From Pseudomonadota bacterium (lineage in GTDB: Bacteria > Myxococcota_A > Polyangia > Polyangiales > Polyangiaceae), in NCBI GenBank assembly GCA_023398955.1, contig JAEWRL010000082.1, positions 1 through 64,000 of the forward strand: a stretch of 64,000 nt of DNA, read 5' to 3'. The position numbers were made by a program, and so were the translations under genes. The stretch's first letter is position 1. The number at the start of each line of letters is the position of its first letter. Below are positions 45,207 through 53,243 of the stretch, one piece after another. Under the pieces are notes generated by a model. It had not been told where the DNA came from and made no database searches. It worked only from the letters and a program-made list of their open reading frames with translations.

Positions 45207-45812
45207 ATGGCACTCAAAGACCTGCTGAAGACGGCGCCGACTCCGGCGGACGTCCGCCCACCGGGGATCACCTGCGAGAAATACTCGCCGGGCGCTGAGG
45301 GCAAGCGTTGCTCCCACTACCTGCCGAACGGCGCCTGCACTCGCGAGGACGAGTTCATGTGCGTTGAGTGGCTGAAGCGGAACCCGGCGCCCTCGGCTCC
45401 GCCAACGCTGCCGCCTCCCGCCCCGCGACCGCCGGCCCGAGACCTCTTCGGCAACCCCGTTGCGGCGCCTCCGACGCCCGAGCTGAAGCCGAAGGCGCCG
45501 CCTGCTTCGACACGTCCCCTCCCGCCGGCCACCACCGAGCCCACCGTCGACGTGGACCAGCTTCGTGGTTTCACGCCCGACGACATCGAGTCCTTCAAGG
45601 CGCTTGGCGTCGAGGTCTGCCTCGAGTCCGAGGCGTGCGGAGAGGTCTGGCTGGTCCCTGAGTACACGGGCCAGGACCGTCGCGAGCTCACCCCGGAGCA
45701 CGCAGCGACGCTCGCGCGCGTGCTCTCCGTGTTCCCCGGTTCGCGCGTCGTCGCGTTCCACAAGTCACCCAAGCCAGAGCGCCCGGAGCGCCCCGTCCAG
45801 GAGCGCTCATGA
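45207..45812 (+). CDS. Hypothetical phage protein with Cys-rich N-terminus and proline-rich linker
   Basis: 201 residues. The first 60 hold C23, C35, C44 and C52 (ITCEKYSPGAEGKRCSHYL, NGACTREDEFMCVEWL), a possible zinc site. A Pro/Ala-rich linker (60-110) leads to a C-terminal domain (FTPDDIESFKALGVEVCLES ... EVWLVPEYTGQDRREL). No family was recognised. It overlaps the RecB-like nuclease start by 4 bases and is presumably co-translated with it. Confidence 0.6.
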   Translation: MALKDLLKTAPTPADVRPPGITCEKYSPGAEGKRCSHYLPNGACTREDEFMCVEWLKRNPAPSAPPTLPPPAPRPPARDLFGNPVAAPPTPELKPKAPPASTRPLPPATTEPTVDVDQLRGFTPDDIESFKALGVEVCLESEACGEVWLVPEYTGQDRRELTPEHAATLARVLSVFPGSRVVAFHKSPKPERPERPVQERS

Positions 45813-46990
45813 TCACCCCGTTCAAGAACCAGCATCTGTCCTACAGCCGTCTCAGCCGATTCGAGACCTGTCCTGCGTCCTACAAATTCCACTACGTTGA
45901 GAAGCAGAAGTCCGAACCAGGACTCCCGCTCCGCTTCGGCAAGGCGGTGCACGCCGCGCTCGAGGGGCTGCTGAAGGAATTCGTCGACGAGGAGCTGACG
46001 GGCGGACTCGCTGAAGAGCGTGCGCTGCACTTCTTTCGAGAAGCGTGGACAGCTGAGGGACTGACCGGCGTCGACGTCTTCGAGGCGGGCATGAAGATCC
46101 TCCGCGACTTCATCCGCGACCAGGGCCACGTCGATCACCGCGACGTGCTCGCGCTCGAGAAGGAGTTCCGGCTGCCAGTCGGACCGTTCACCGTGCTCGG
46201 TTTCATCGACCGCGTCGACTGGATCGACGACGAGACGGTGGAGGTCATCGACTACAAGACCAACCACATGCTCTTCACCCGCGATGAGGTCGATACCTCG
46301 TTGCAGATGAGCCTGTACCACGTGGCAGCCACGCGCCTCTGGCCGTGGGTCAAGAAGGTGAAGCTGACCTTCTGGATGCTCCGGCACGGGATCAAGCAGG
46401 AGACCACCCGCACCGAGGAGCAGCTGGCGGACGCGCTCGCCTACGTGGAGACGCTCGGGCACCAGACGGAGAGCGCCACGGAGTTCCCGACGCGCCTGAA
46501 CACCAACTGTTGCTACTGCGACCACCGCAAGCATTGCCCCGCCTACGAGGAGGCTCTCAAAGGCAAGCGCGAGTTCATCTGCGAGGACCTCGCCGATCTG
46601 GAAGCGGTCGCGAGGGAGCGCGAAGAGGTCGCTCAGCTCTCGAAGACGCTCTACGCCCGCAAGAACGAGCTGGAGGACATCCTCAAGACGCACCTGCAGC
46701 ACAACGACGCGCTCGTGCTCGCCGGCGTCCGCTACCGGACGTTCGCCACGACGAGCCTCGACTACCCGCTGGAGCCGACGCTGTCGTTGCTGACCGAAGC
46801 GACGGGACGCTCGCGAGAGGAGCTCGTGGTTGAGCTCACCAGCGTCGAGAAGAAAGCCGTCGATGCCCTGCTGAAGAAGCTCGGCAAGAGCGAGGACAAG
46901 GCGCGTGTCTCCCTGCTGAAGGCGGAGCTCGAGGCACACGCCTCAAGGAAGTCCTCCCCGCGCCTCTGGGCGAAGAAGGAGGTGGCCTGA
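45809..46990 (+). CDS. RecB-like PD-(D/E)XK nuclease with Fe-S-type cysteine cluster
   Basis: 393 residues. PDDEXK_1 family: SYSRLSRFETCP at the start, FGKAVHAALE (H48), GFIDRVDWI and VIDYKTN (D and K of the active site), then QMSLYH, and a C-terminal CCYCDHRKHC that with the N-terminal C21 could hold a 4Fe-4S cluster as in Cas4/AddB. Phages use such exonucleases in recombination and DNA processing. ATGA-type overlaps join it to both neighbours. Confidence 0.85.
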   Translation: MITPFKNQHLSYSRLSRFETCPASYKFHYVEKQKSEPGLPLRFGKAVHAALEGLLKEFVDEELTGGLAEERALHFFREAWTAEGLTGVDVFEAGMKILRDFIRDQGHVDHRDVLALEKEFRLPVGPFTVLGFIDRVDWIDDETVEVIDYKTNHMLFTRDEVDTSLQMSLYHVAATRLWPWVKKVKLTFWMLRHGIKQETTRTEEQLADALAYVETLGHQTESATEFPTRLNTNCCYCDHRKHCPAYEEALKGKREFICEDLADLEAVAREREEVAQLSKTLYARKNELEDILKTHLQHNDALVLAGVRYRTFATTSLDYPLEPTLSLLTEATGRSREELVVELTSVEKKAVDALLKKLGKSEDKARVSLLKAELEAHASRKSSPRLWAKKEVA

Positions 46991-48120
46991 TGTCCGCTGC
47001 GCTGCAGCTGACGGAGGTAGAGCCCACGACCGAGGTGCCGACCGACCGCTCGCCGATCCTTCCGCCTCCAGCCAAGCCTCGCGATCTCGCCTTCGTCGAC
47101 TTGGAGACGACGGGACTCGATCCGGAGCGCCACGACATCGTCGAAGTCGGCGTCGTGCGCGTCGACGGTCGCACACTGGAGGTGCTCGCCGAGCTCGAGC
47201 TCCGGGTGGCTCCCGTGCGCTTCGAGGACGCCGACCCGGCGGCGCTAGCCGTCTCGGGCTTCGACCCCGCCGCGTGGACCGAGGCGGTTCCGCTCGCCGT
47301 TGCCCTGGGGCAGCTGGCGCCGCTCCTCTCCGGAGCGCTAGTCGCCGGCCACAACGTTGGCTTCGACTGGAGCTTCCTGGTGGCAGCCCATCGTCGCGCG
47401 GGTCTTCCTCTGCCGGAGGTCGACTACCACCGCCTCGACGCGGCGAGTCTCGCCTGGACGCTCGCGTCCAACGGGGAGATCCGTTCCATGTCGCTTAACC
47501 CGGTGGCGGAGCACCTTGGGCTCGAACGACCAACGCCTCACCGGGCGCTCGCCGACGCCCACTGCTCGCTCAACGTCGCTCGACGACTGCGAGAGCGCAT
47601 GAAGGCCGGCGGTCGTCTCGCGTCCCTCGAAGGCGACGAGCAGCAGATCGCCGAGACGCTCCTCGCCCGCATGGGTGCGGGGCGGCGTCAGTACGGGTCG
47701 TGGAACGTTGGCGACGGTCGCGACTACCCCGCCGAGGCCTACGAGGAGGTGATCGATGGGCTGCACTACGTGGCAGCCGAACTCGTGCGACGGCGACGGG
47801 AGCAGCAGGACCGCCGACGGCGCATCTACGTCTGCCATCCCTTCGGCGGCGATCCGAGCGGCAACGCCGACATCATCCGTCGGTTGTGCCGCGGAATCGT
47901 TGATGACGAGCAGGTCCCCATCGCGCCTCAGCTCTACCTGCCGGAGTTCATCGACGAGGAGCTGGAGCGCGAGCGTGCGCTCGACCTGTGCCTCGAGCTG
48001 GTGCGCAGCTGCGATGAGCTGCGCGTGTTCGGCAGCCGCATCACCGGCGGCATGCAGCGAGAGCTCGCGTTTGCCCGCGCGCTCAGGTTGCCCATCACCT
48101 TCGAGGAGGTGCTCTCATGA
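46990..48120 (+). CDS. DnaQ-like 3'-5' exonuclease fused to a DUF4406-like domain
   Basis: 376 residues. The first ~190 are a DEDDh exonuclease: FVDLETTG (D37, E39), GHNVGFDWSFL and HRALADAHCS (H-x4-D). After a helical linker the C-terminal ~110 residues (RRRIYVCHPFGGDPSGNADI ... SCDELRVFGSRITGGMQREL) match DUF4406, a nucleoside 2-deoxyribosyltransferase-like Rossmann domain of phages. The fusion is unusual and suggests nucleotide salvage or modified-base handling linked to degradation. It abuts the nuclease before it and overlaps the resolvase after it. Confidence 0.8.
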   Translation: MSAALQLTEVEPTTEVPTDRSPILPPPAKPRDLAFVDLETTGLDPERHDIVEVGVVRVDGRTLEVLAELELRVAPVRFEDADPAALAVSGFDPAAWTEAVPLAVALGQLAPLLSGALVAGHNVGFDWSFLVAAHRRAGLPLPEVDYHRLDAASLAWTLASNGEIRSMSLNPVAEHLGLERPTPHRALADAHCSLNVARRLRERMKAGGRLASLEGDEQQIAETLLARMGAGRRQYGSWNVGDGRDYPAEAYEEVIDGLHYVAAELVRRRREQQDRRRRIYVCHPFGGDPSGNADIIRRLCRGIVDDEQVPIAPQLYLPEFIDEELERERALDLCLELVRSCDELRVFGSRITGGMQRELAFARALRLPITFEEVLS

Positions 48121-48458
48121 CCTCCTCGGGGGCAGCTGCTCGCCGCAAGGGAGCTGATTTCGAGCGTGGGATTGTGCTGCGCTTCCGCGAGGCCATGCCC
48201 GACGCGGAGGTGCGTCGGGGGCTTCAGTCCCGCTCAGGAGCCGAGGTGGCTGATGTCGACCTCCCGTGCTTTTGGCCGGAGCTGAAGCGCCACAAGCGCA
48301 CCAACCCGCGCGAGGCGCTGAGGCAAGCGGTGGAGACCTGCCCCAAGGGTCGGTGGCCCATCGGGATCTGCAAGGACGACGGCGAGCCGGCCTTCGTGGT
48401 CATGGGGCTCGACGACTTCCTCGACCTCGTCAGCGAGTGGTGGGAGGCGCGGCAGTGA
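48117..48458 (+). CDS. Holliday-junction-resolvase-like PD-(D/E)XK protein
   Basis: 113 residues. RRKGADFERGI at the start (E of motif I), then GAEVADVDLPCFWPELKRHKR (D...ExK), the pattern of archaeal Hjc/phage resolvase-like small nucleases. It would resolve branched DNA before packaging. The start overlaps the preceding stop (ATGA) and its own stop overlaps the next GTG start. Confidence 0.75.
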   Translation: MTSSGAAARRKGADFERGIVLRFREAMPDAEVRRGLQSRSGAEVADVDLPCFWPELKRHKRTNPREALRQAVETCPKGRWPIGICKDDGEPAFVVMGLDDFLDLVSEWWEARQ

Positions 48459-49234
48459 GCTCGTTCCGCGCTCTCATCGAGCGGGTTCGCGTGGAGACGC
48501 TCGCCCGCTCACGGCGGCCTTTCGACGAGGCCAAGCGCCATCAACCGGCGCTCGCGCCTCACGCCACGCTATCGGCGCTCCTGACGACGATGGGCGACGA
48601 ACGCGAGGCGACCTACCCAGAGCGGGAAGCGATCACCCGGGCGCTGATGGAGGAGCACCGGCGGACCTGCGATGGCCGCTGGGCGTCGGTGCTCGTGCTC
48701 GCGTACTTCCCGATGCTCAGTCGCCTTCGGCACCGCCTGGTGAGTTCATCGGTTGCGCGCGATGAGCTCGACCAGATCGTGCTCACCTCCTTCGTCACCT
48801 CGGTGGCGGAGGTGCCGCTGGAGCTCGACCGGATGCCGATGCGACTGCGTCAGCGCACCGAGAGGCAGGTCTTCGGCTTCCTGCGCAAGGAGTGGGCCGA
48901 GTACCACCCCGGTGCGGAGCCCGACCAGCTCGCGATCTACGGAACGGAGAGCATCGTGCAGCGTCGCATCGAGGAGACCGACGAGCTGCTTCTGGATCTG
49001 TCACTGCTGCTTGACCGCGCGGTCGCCCAAGGGATCCCCGAGAGCAGCCTGGAGGTCATCGAGGCCACAGTGCTCAAGCGGGAGCTGCTGCGCGAGTACG
49101 TGACCCGCCTTGTTCCCAACGACGCCGAGGAGTGGGAGCGCACCTACCAACGGCTGAAGCGGCAGCGAAGTCGCGCCATGGAACGTCTTCGTGCCCTCTT
49201 GGTGTCCCCTGTTGCTGAGGCCGCAGGCTTCTGA
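48455..49234 (+). CDS. Sigma-factor-like phage protein
   Basis: 259 residues from the GTG at 48455 (GTGA overlap with the resolvase stop). The middle (LAYFPMLSRLRHRLVSSSVARDELDQIVLTSFV) looks like a sigma region 2 helix pair, and the C-terminus (YVTRLVPNDAEEWERTYQRLKRQRSRAMERLR) is like sigma region 4. It may direct late transcription. It shares organisation with the sigma-like gene at 39747-40517 but little sequence. Confidence 0.5.
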   Translation: MSSFRALIERVRVETLARSRRPFDEAKRHQPALAPHATLSALLTTMGDEREATYPEREAITRALMEEHRRTCDGRWASVLVLAYFPMLSRLRHRLVSSSVARDELDQIVLTSFVTSVAEVPLELDRMPMRLRQRTERQVFGFLRKEWAEYHPGAEPDQLAIYGTESIVQRRIEETDELLLDLSLLLDRAVAQGIPESSLEVIEATVLKRELLREYVTRLVPNDAEEWERTYQRLKRQRSRAMERLRALLVSPVAEAAGF

Positions 49235-49244
49235 AGAGGTAGCC

Positions 49245-50294
49245 ATGTCGACACCACCCAAGAAGCGCGGGCGACCGCCGAAGCTCAAGGGAGCGAAGAT
49301 CCCCTACGACGAAGTGGACCGTCTCCTCGTCGAGGGCGAGCTGGTGGATGGGCCCGATGGTCAGCAGCGCATCTGGCTCACCCAGCGCGACATCGCCGAG
49401 CGCTTCGGCGTCTCTCCCGGACTCATCGGCGCCTACGCGAAGCGCATGAAGACGCAGATGCGCAAGCTCGCCCTTCAGTCGGGCACGACGTTGCCGCCCC
49501 GCACGTTGGCGGACACGGAAGCGGGGACCGATGACGACTCCACGGACGACCCATCAGATGCGCCCAAGCGCCGCCCCGGCCGGCCACGCAAGTCGGAGGC
49601 GCCGCTCATCTCGATCGAGGAGCTGGACCGACTGCTCGTGTACGGCGAGGTCGTGCAGACCGAGGACGGCGCCTCGACCACGCGCTACCCAACCTACAGG
49701 GAGCTGGCCGAGCGCTACAACGTCGCCCTCAGCTACATCTCCTCCTACGTGAAGAGCCACAACTGCGTGCGCCGTCGCGAGGATGCGAAGACACGGGTGG
49801 CGCTTCGCGTCGACGAGAAGCTCATCGAGAAGCGTGCCGAAGCGATCGCCGTCGGTCGTGACGACGTCGTCCGCCTCATCGACGAGTTCCTGCTCGGTTT
49901 CGAGAAGGCGCTTCGGGAGGGGCGCGTCCGCTCCGACAACCCGACTGATGTGAACACCTTCGTGCGCCTCAAGGAGTTCATCATGGGCGGCGCCGACTCC
50001 AGACAGGAACTCCATGCGGCGCTGTCGTTGGAGAGCATCCAGCAACGCTACGCACGGATGCTCAAGCTCCAGCGGGCCGCGCCCGAACTGACCGGGATGG
50101 TGGACGCCACGCCGCGCCCGCAATTGAGCAGCGCGGGAGAATCGAACAAGGGCGTCGCTGTCCTGTTTTCCACCCCCTGCTCACTTCCTGAAGAGGCCAT
50201 GTCCCCGCCGCTCGTCATCGACGTTCCCGCTGAAAAACCAGACGAAACGGGCACTTCGGCTCTGCTCACTTCCTGCACGGAGGGCGAAAAATGA
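49245..50294 (+). CDS. Terminase small-subunit-like DNA-binding protein with duplicated AT-hook/HTH unit
   Basis: 349 residues. Residues 7-68 and 109-170 are two copies of one unit: an AT-hook-like KKRGRPPK or RPGRPRK, then DEVDRLLVEGELV or EELDRLLVYGEVV, then an HTH (QRDIAERFGVSPGLIGAYAK or YRELAERYNVALSYISSYVK). A helical C-terminal domain follows. Position upstream of the large terminase and beside an iterated 10-bp motif suggests it is the small terminase subunit recognising the packaging site. This is inference; no clear similarity to a named TerS was seen. RBS GAAGAGG precedes the ATG. Confidence 0.6.
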   Translation: MSTPPKKRGRPPKLKGAKIPYDEVDRLLVEGELVDGPDGQQRIWLTQRDIAERFGVSPGLIGAYAKRMKTQMRKLALQSGTTLPPRTLADTEAGTDDDSTDDPSDAPKRRPGRPRKSEAPLISIEELDRLLVYGEVVQTEDGASTTRYPTYRELAERYNVALSYISSYVKSHNCVRRREDAKTRVALRVDEKLIEKRAEAIAVGRDDVVRLIDEFLLGFEKALREGRVRSDNPTDVNTFVRLKEFIMGGADSRQELHAALSLESIQQRYARMLKLQRAAPELTGMVDATPRPQLSSAGESNKGVAVLFSTPCSLPEEAMSPPLVIDVPAEKPDETGTSALLTSCTEGEK

Positions 50295-50503
50295 GCGTCC
50301 ATTTACCGCACGAAGAAGTGAGCACGGTGCTGAAATTGGCCCGCGAAGTCGCGCTTCAGCTCGACGCTGACAGCAACCGCGACGAGGACTACGTGGAGGT
50401 CCGGCTGCTGCGTGCCGTCGAGGCGCTCGAGCGGCGCGTGCTCGCGCAGGACTCCGCTGACGTTGGCCCGTGTCGCGCTGCCAGCGAGGAGCGCGCGTCG
50501 TGA
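50291..50503 (+). CDS. Small hypothetical protein overlapping the TerS-like gene
   Basis: 70 residues, helical (EVSTVLKLAREVALQLD, RLLRAVEALERRVLAQ). The ATG overlaps the stop of the previous gene (ATGA), and two copies of the GAAARTGAGC motif lie in its first codons, so its start region is also part of the iterated site. No family was recognised. Confidence 0.55.
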   Translation: MSVHLPHEEVSTVLKLAREVALQLDADSNRDEDYVEVRLLRAVEALERRVLAQDSADVGPCRAASEERAS

Positions 50504-50583
50504 GCGCTGCTCACTTTCGGGCGAACACAGGCGGCGCCCCTGGCCAACGCTCGCGCTCGCGCTCCGTCCAGGCGCCGGACCCG

Positions 50584-50607
50584 AGCTGTTCAGACGTCGG
50601 AACAGCT
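50584..50607. repeat. 24-bp palindrome, copy 2
   Basis: AGCTGTTC-AGACGTCG-GAACAGCT. Exact reverse complement of the copy at 34605-34628; flanking bases differ, so the shared unit is limited to the 24 bases. Confidence 0.75.
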
Positions 50608-50633
50608 GGGTGGCGTACCGCCGGTAAGAGAGA

Positions 50634-50724
50634 AAAGCGGCCATTCGCTTCCCCCGTGCGCGTCGGTCTCCGCGGGTTCTGGCGTCTCCTCGGCGCCCGA
50701 TTCTCGGAAGCCAATGGCCGCTTT
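50634..50724. repeat. 19-bp inverted repeat with 53-base loop
   Basis: AAAGCGGCCATT-C-GCTTCC at 50634-50652 is mirrored by 50706-50724 with one mismatch. It could form a long stem-loop in DNA or RNA. Its position in the non-coding region near the iterons suggests a part in packaging or transcription control. Confidence 0.55.
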
Positions 50725-51108
50725 CCCTGGTGTGCGGGGGAGGCGGCGCTGGGCTTTCGTGGAGGGTGGACTCGCCTCTCGCCGCGGCGTCGGCACCCAT
50801 GCCTACAAGCTGCCCCAGGGTGGGGGGGAGGGTCCGACTTCCTGGCCGATTCGCGCGCCCCTCAGGGTGTCTGGGGGGCATTTCGAGAGCGGCAATTTTC
50901 AGAAAATGAGCAGGCCCAGATTTTGGAACAGGACGCCCCTCGCGAAAGTGAGCAAGGGGCCCTGTGCATTTTCACTCTGCAAGTGCCTCTGGAAAATGAG
51001 CAGACCCCTCGACGGGGTCCCGAGAAAGTGAGCGAGCGCCCTTCGGGGCCCGTGCTCACTTTCTTGTTCTGGCTTCTGCTCACCTCCCGCGGACAGGTTC
51101 AACGGGCG

Positions 51109-51723
51109 TCAGCAGGGCAGCTCCTGGACCGCGCGCACGAGCTCGTCGTCGGAGGGGTGCGTGTAGATCGAGGTGGTCATGATCGACTTGTGCCGCGCGA
51201 AGCGCTGCGTGAGCCGGATGTCCTTCGTGCGCCGGTACACGCCGCTACAGGCCGTGTGCCTCAGCGCATGCACGTTGAAGCGACGCTCGAGGCCAGCTCG
51301 TTCCTGCCACTTGTGGAAGGCGTGCCGCAGCTGCCGCGCCGAGAGCCGACGGCCGAGGCGGCTGAGGAAGAGCGGATCGCTCGGGGCCAGATCTCCGTCG
51401 CGCTGGCGAACACGGTAGAGCCGGTCGAGCTTGGCGCGCACCGTGTCCGAGAGGACCACTTCCTGGGGCGCGGGCTCCTGCGCCGAGCGCTTGAAGACGC
51501 GCAGGGCGATGTGACGTCGCGCGCGTCCGCGCTGGTCGAAGACGTCGCCGATGTCGAGGGCAAGCAGCTCGTGCTCGCGGAGCCCCGTTGCCGCCGCGAG
51601 ACTGATGATGACGTGGTCGCGGAATCCGTCGCGGTGCTCGCCGGAGGCCTTGAGCACGGCGGCGAGCTCCTGGTCAGTCATGGTGCGGGCGGGACGGGTG
51701 ACGGTCTGGGCGTAGCTGGTCAT
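51109..51723 (-). CDS. Tyrosine recombinase catalytic domain without core-binding domain
   Basis: 204 residues. The catalytic residues R49 (TGLREHE), H152/R155 (HALRHTA), H178 (ARHKS) and Y187 (SIYTHP) are present, but only ~15 residues precede the catalytic domain, so the N-terminal core-binding domain of integrases is absent. It is encoded opposite to the late genes, between the TerS-like and TerL genes. It could be a degenerate integrase or a minimal recombinase, for instance a resolvase. Confidence 0.75.
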   Translation of the reverse strand: MTSYAQTVTRPARTMTDQELAAVLKASGEHRDGFRDHVIISLAAATGLREHELLALDIGDVFDQRGRARRHIALRVFKRSAQEPAPQEVVLSDTVRAKLDRLYRVRQRDGDLAPSDPLFLSRLGRRLSARQLRHAFHKWQERAGLERRFNVHALRHTACSGVYRRTKDIRLTQRFARHKSIMTTSIYTHPSDDELVRAVQELPC

Positions 51724-51809
51724 GAGGCTCCTCGGCGGTGGCGGACGGACCCATACAGGCTTCCACTGCGCCCACAGGCAAGGGCCATCGCGACGAGGGG
51801 GAAACCCGC

Positions 51810-53243
51810 GTGACGCTCGGGATCGTCAAGCGAACGGAGGAGGAGTTCGCTGAGTGGATCGGCACGGAGTGGGGCTTCGTCGAAGGGCTACTGACCTACG
51901 ACGACGAACCTGTCGTGCTTGATGCCTACCAGCTCGGGTTCCTCCAGAACCGCGGCCGCTTCCGCTGGGTCACCAAGAGCCGGCAGGTGGGCTTCTCTTT
52001 CCTCTTCGCGCTGGAGGCGCTCGCCCGGTGTCACCTCCGCGAGAAGCACACCGGCGTGTTCGTGAGCTACAACCTGGACGACGCCAAAGAGAAGATCCTG
52101 ATCGCGCGCCAGGTCCACGAGGAGCTGCCGCTGGCCTACCAGAAGCGGCTCGTCGTCGATTCGAAGACGGAGCTCTCCTTCGAGTCCAACGGCACGACCA
52201 AGCGCATCTCCCGCATCCTGTCGCACCCGTCGAAGGCCCCACGTGGCAAGAAGGGCGACGTCTACCTCGACGAGCTCGCGCACTACGTGAACGACCGCGA
52301 GGTGTACCGGGGGTCGACGGCGCTCATCCTCCGCTCCAACGGGCAGCTCACCGGCTGCAGTACCCCCCTCGGGCGGCGCGGCATCTTCTGGGAAATTGCG
52401 AACGAGGAGCTGCGGAAGTATCCGCACCACAAGCGGCAGTTCGTACCCTGGTGGCTGTGCCGTTTCTTCTGTGTGGACGTGACCGGCGCAGCCAAGCGCG
52501 CGCCGTTCATGCCTACCCAGGAGCGCGTGGTCCAATTCGGACGCCCGACGCTGCTGGAGCAGTTCGACTCGCTCCCCCTCGAGGACTTCCAGCAGGAGTT
52601 CGAGGGCACCTTCGTCGACGAGAGCTACAGCTTCTACCCCTACGAGCTCATCCTCCCCTGCACGAGTGAAGACCTCGTCGTGTACGACGAGCCCACCAGC
52701 GTGAAGAAGCCCGAGGGGCGCATCGTCGTGGGCTTCGATGTCGGGCGCACCCGGGACCGCTCCGAGCTCGCCGTGTTCGAAGAGATCGAGGGCCGCTTCA
52801 CCTGCCGGATGCTGAAAAGCTTCGAGGGCACCCCCTTCGCCGAGCAGGAAGCGGAGCTACGCCGGCTCCTTGGGGAACTACCCGTCGCCCGGCTCTCCAT
52901 CGACAAGAGCGGCATCGGCATGAACCTCGCCGAGAACCTCGCCCGCGACTTCCCCCAGGTCGTCGGCGAGAACTTCACCAACGACGCCAAGGAGCGCTGG
53001 GCCACCGACTTCAAGATCCTGCTCCAGCGCCGCGATGTGACGCTCCCCCGCGACCGGGAGCTGGTCAGCCAGGTCCACGCCATCAAGCGCCGCGTGCTCC
53101 CCTCCGGCAAGGTCAGCTTCGACGCCGAGCGGAACGCCAAGGGCCACGCCGACAAGTTCTGGGCGGTGGCGCTGGCGTGTCAGAAGGAGCGCGATACGGG
53201 GAAGCCGCGGACGGGGGAGATCGGGGTGCGGGTTATTGGGTAG
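51810..53243 (+). CDS. Phage terminase large subunit
   Basis: 477 residues from the GTG at 51810, chosen because GAGGGGGA lies 7 bases upstream; a GTG at 51738 is possible but sits in the integrase promoter region. The packaging ATPase has a Walker A variant VTKSRQVGFS, and Walker B is VYLDELAHY. The C-terminal nuclease has GFDVGRTRDRSEL (catalytic Asp) and DKSGIGMNLAENL, ending near HADKFWAVALA, as in TerL of the GpA/T4-like class. It cuts and pumps DNA into the prohead. Confidence 0.88.
   Translation: MTLGIVKRTEEEFAEWIGTEWGFVEGLLTYDDEPVVLDAYQLGFLQNRGRFRWVTKSRQVGFSFLFALEALARCHLREKHTGVFVSYNLDDAKEKILIARQVHEELPLAYQKRLVVDSKTELSFESNGTTKRISRILSHPSKAPRGKKGDVYLDELAHYVNDREVYRGSTALILRSNGQLTGCSTPLGRRGIFWEIANEELRKYPHHKRQFVPWWLCRFFCVDVTGAAKRAPFMPTQERVVQFGRPTLLEQFDSLPLEDFQQEFEGTFVDESYSFYPYELILPCTSEDLVVYDEPTSVKKPEGRIVVGFDVGRTRDRSELAVFEEIEGRFTCRMLKSFEGTPFAEQEAELRRLLGELPVARLSIDKSGIGMNLAENLARDFPQVVGENFTNDAKERWATDFKILLQRRDVTLPRDRELVSQVHAIKRRVLPSGKVSFDAERNAKGHADKFWAVALACQKERDTGKPRTGEIGVRVIG

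Larger units (their letters stand above)
50179..51087. repeat. Iterated GAAARTGAGC motif (about 11 copies, both orientations)
   Basis: Plus-strand copies at 50287-50296, 50314-50323, 50902-50911, 50944-50953, 50992-51001 and 51024-51033. Minus-strand copies (GCTCACTTYC) at 50179-50188, 50264-50273, 50509-50518 and 51054-51063, with a degenerate one at 51078-51087. They start within the 3' end of the TerS-like gene and run to the integrase. Such iterons suggest binding sites for a phage protein, possibly the packaging (pac) site, or a replication origin. Confidence 0.65.
50504..51108. other. Non-coding 605-bp region with iterons, a palindrome and a long inverted repeat
   Basis: No convincing gene on either strand. 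It holds at least seven copies of the GAAARTGAGC motif, a 24-bp palindrome at 50584-50607 also found in the primase gene, and a 19-bp inverted repeat (50634-50652 with 50706-50724, one mismatch). It lies between the TerS-like and TerL genes and is the best packaging-site candidate in the window. Confidence 0.6.

Noticed and set aside
50902..51033. Iterated GAAARTGAGC motif as a CRISPR array
   Set aside because: Units are only ~10 bp, spacing is irregular (42, 48, 32 bases), and orientation varies. No cas gene is present.
50470..51813. A 447-residue plus-strand frame running through the iteron region and antisense to the tyrosine recombinase
   Set aside because: Composition is random, it crosses a clear integrase gene on the other strand, and it has no domain. 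The region is better read as non-coding.
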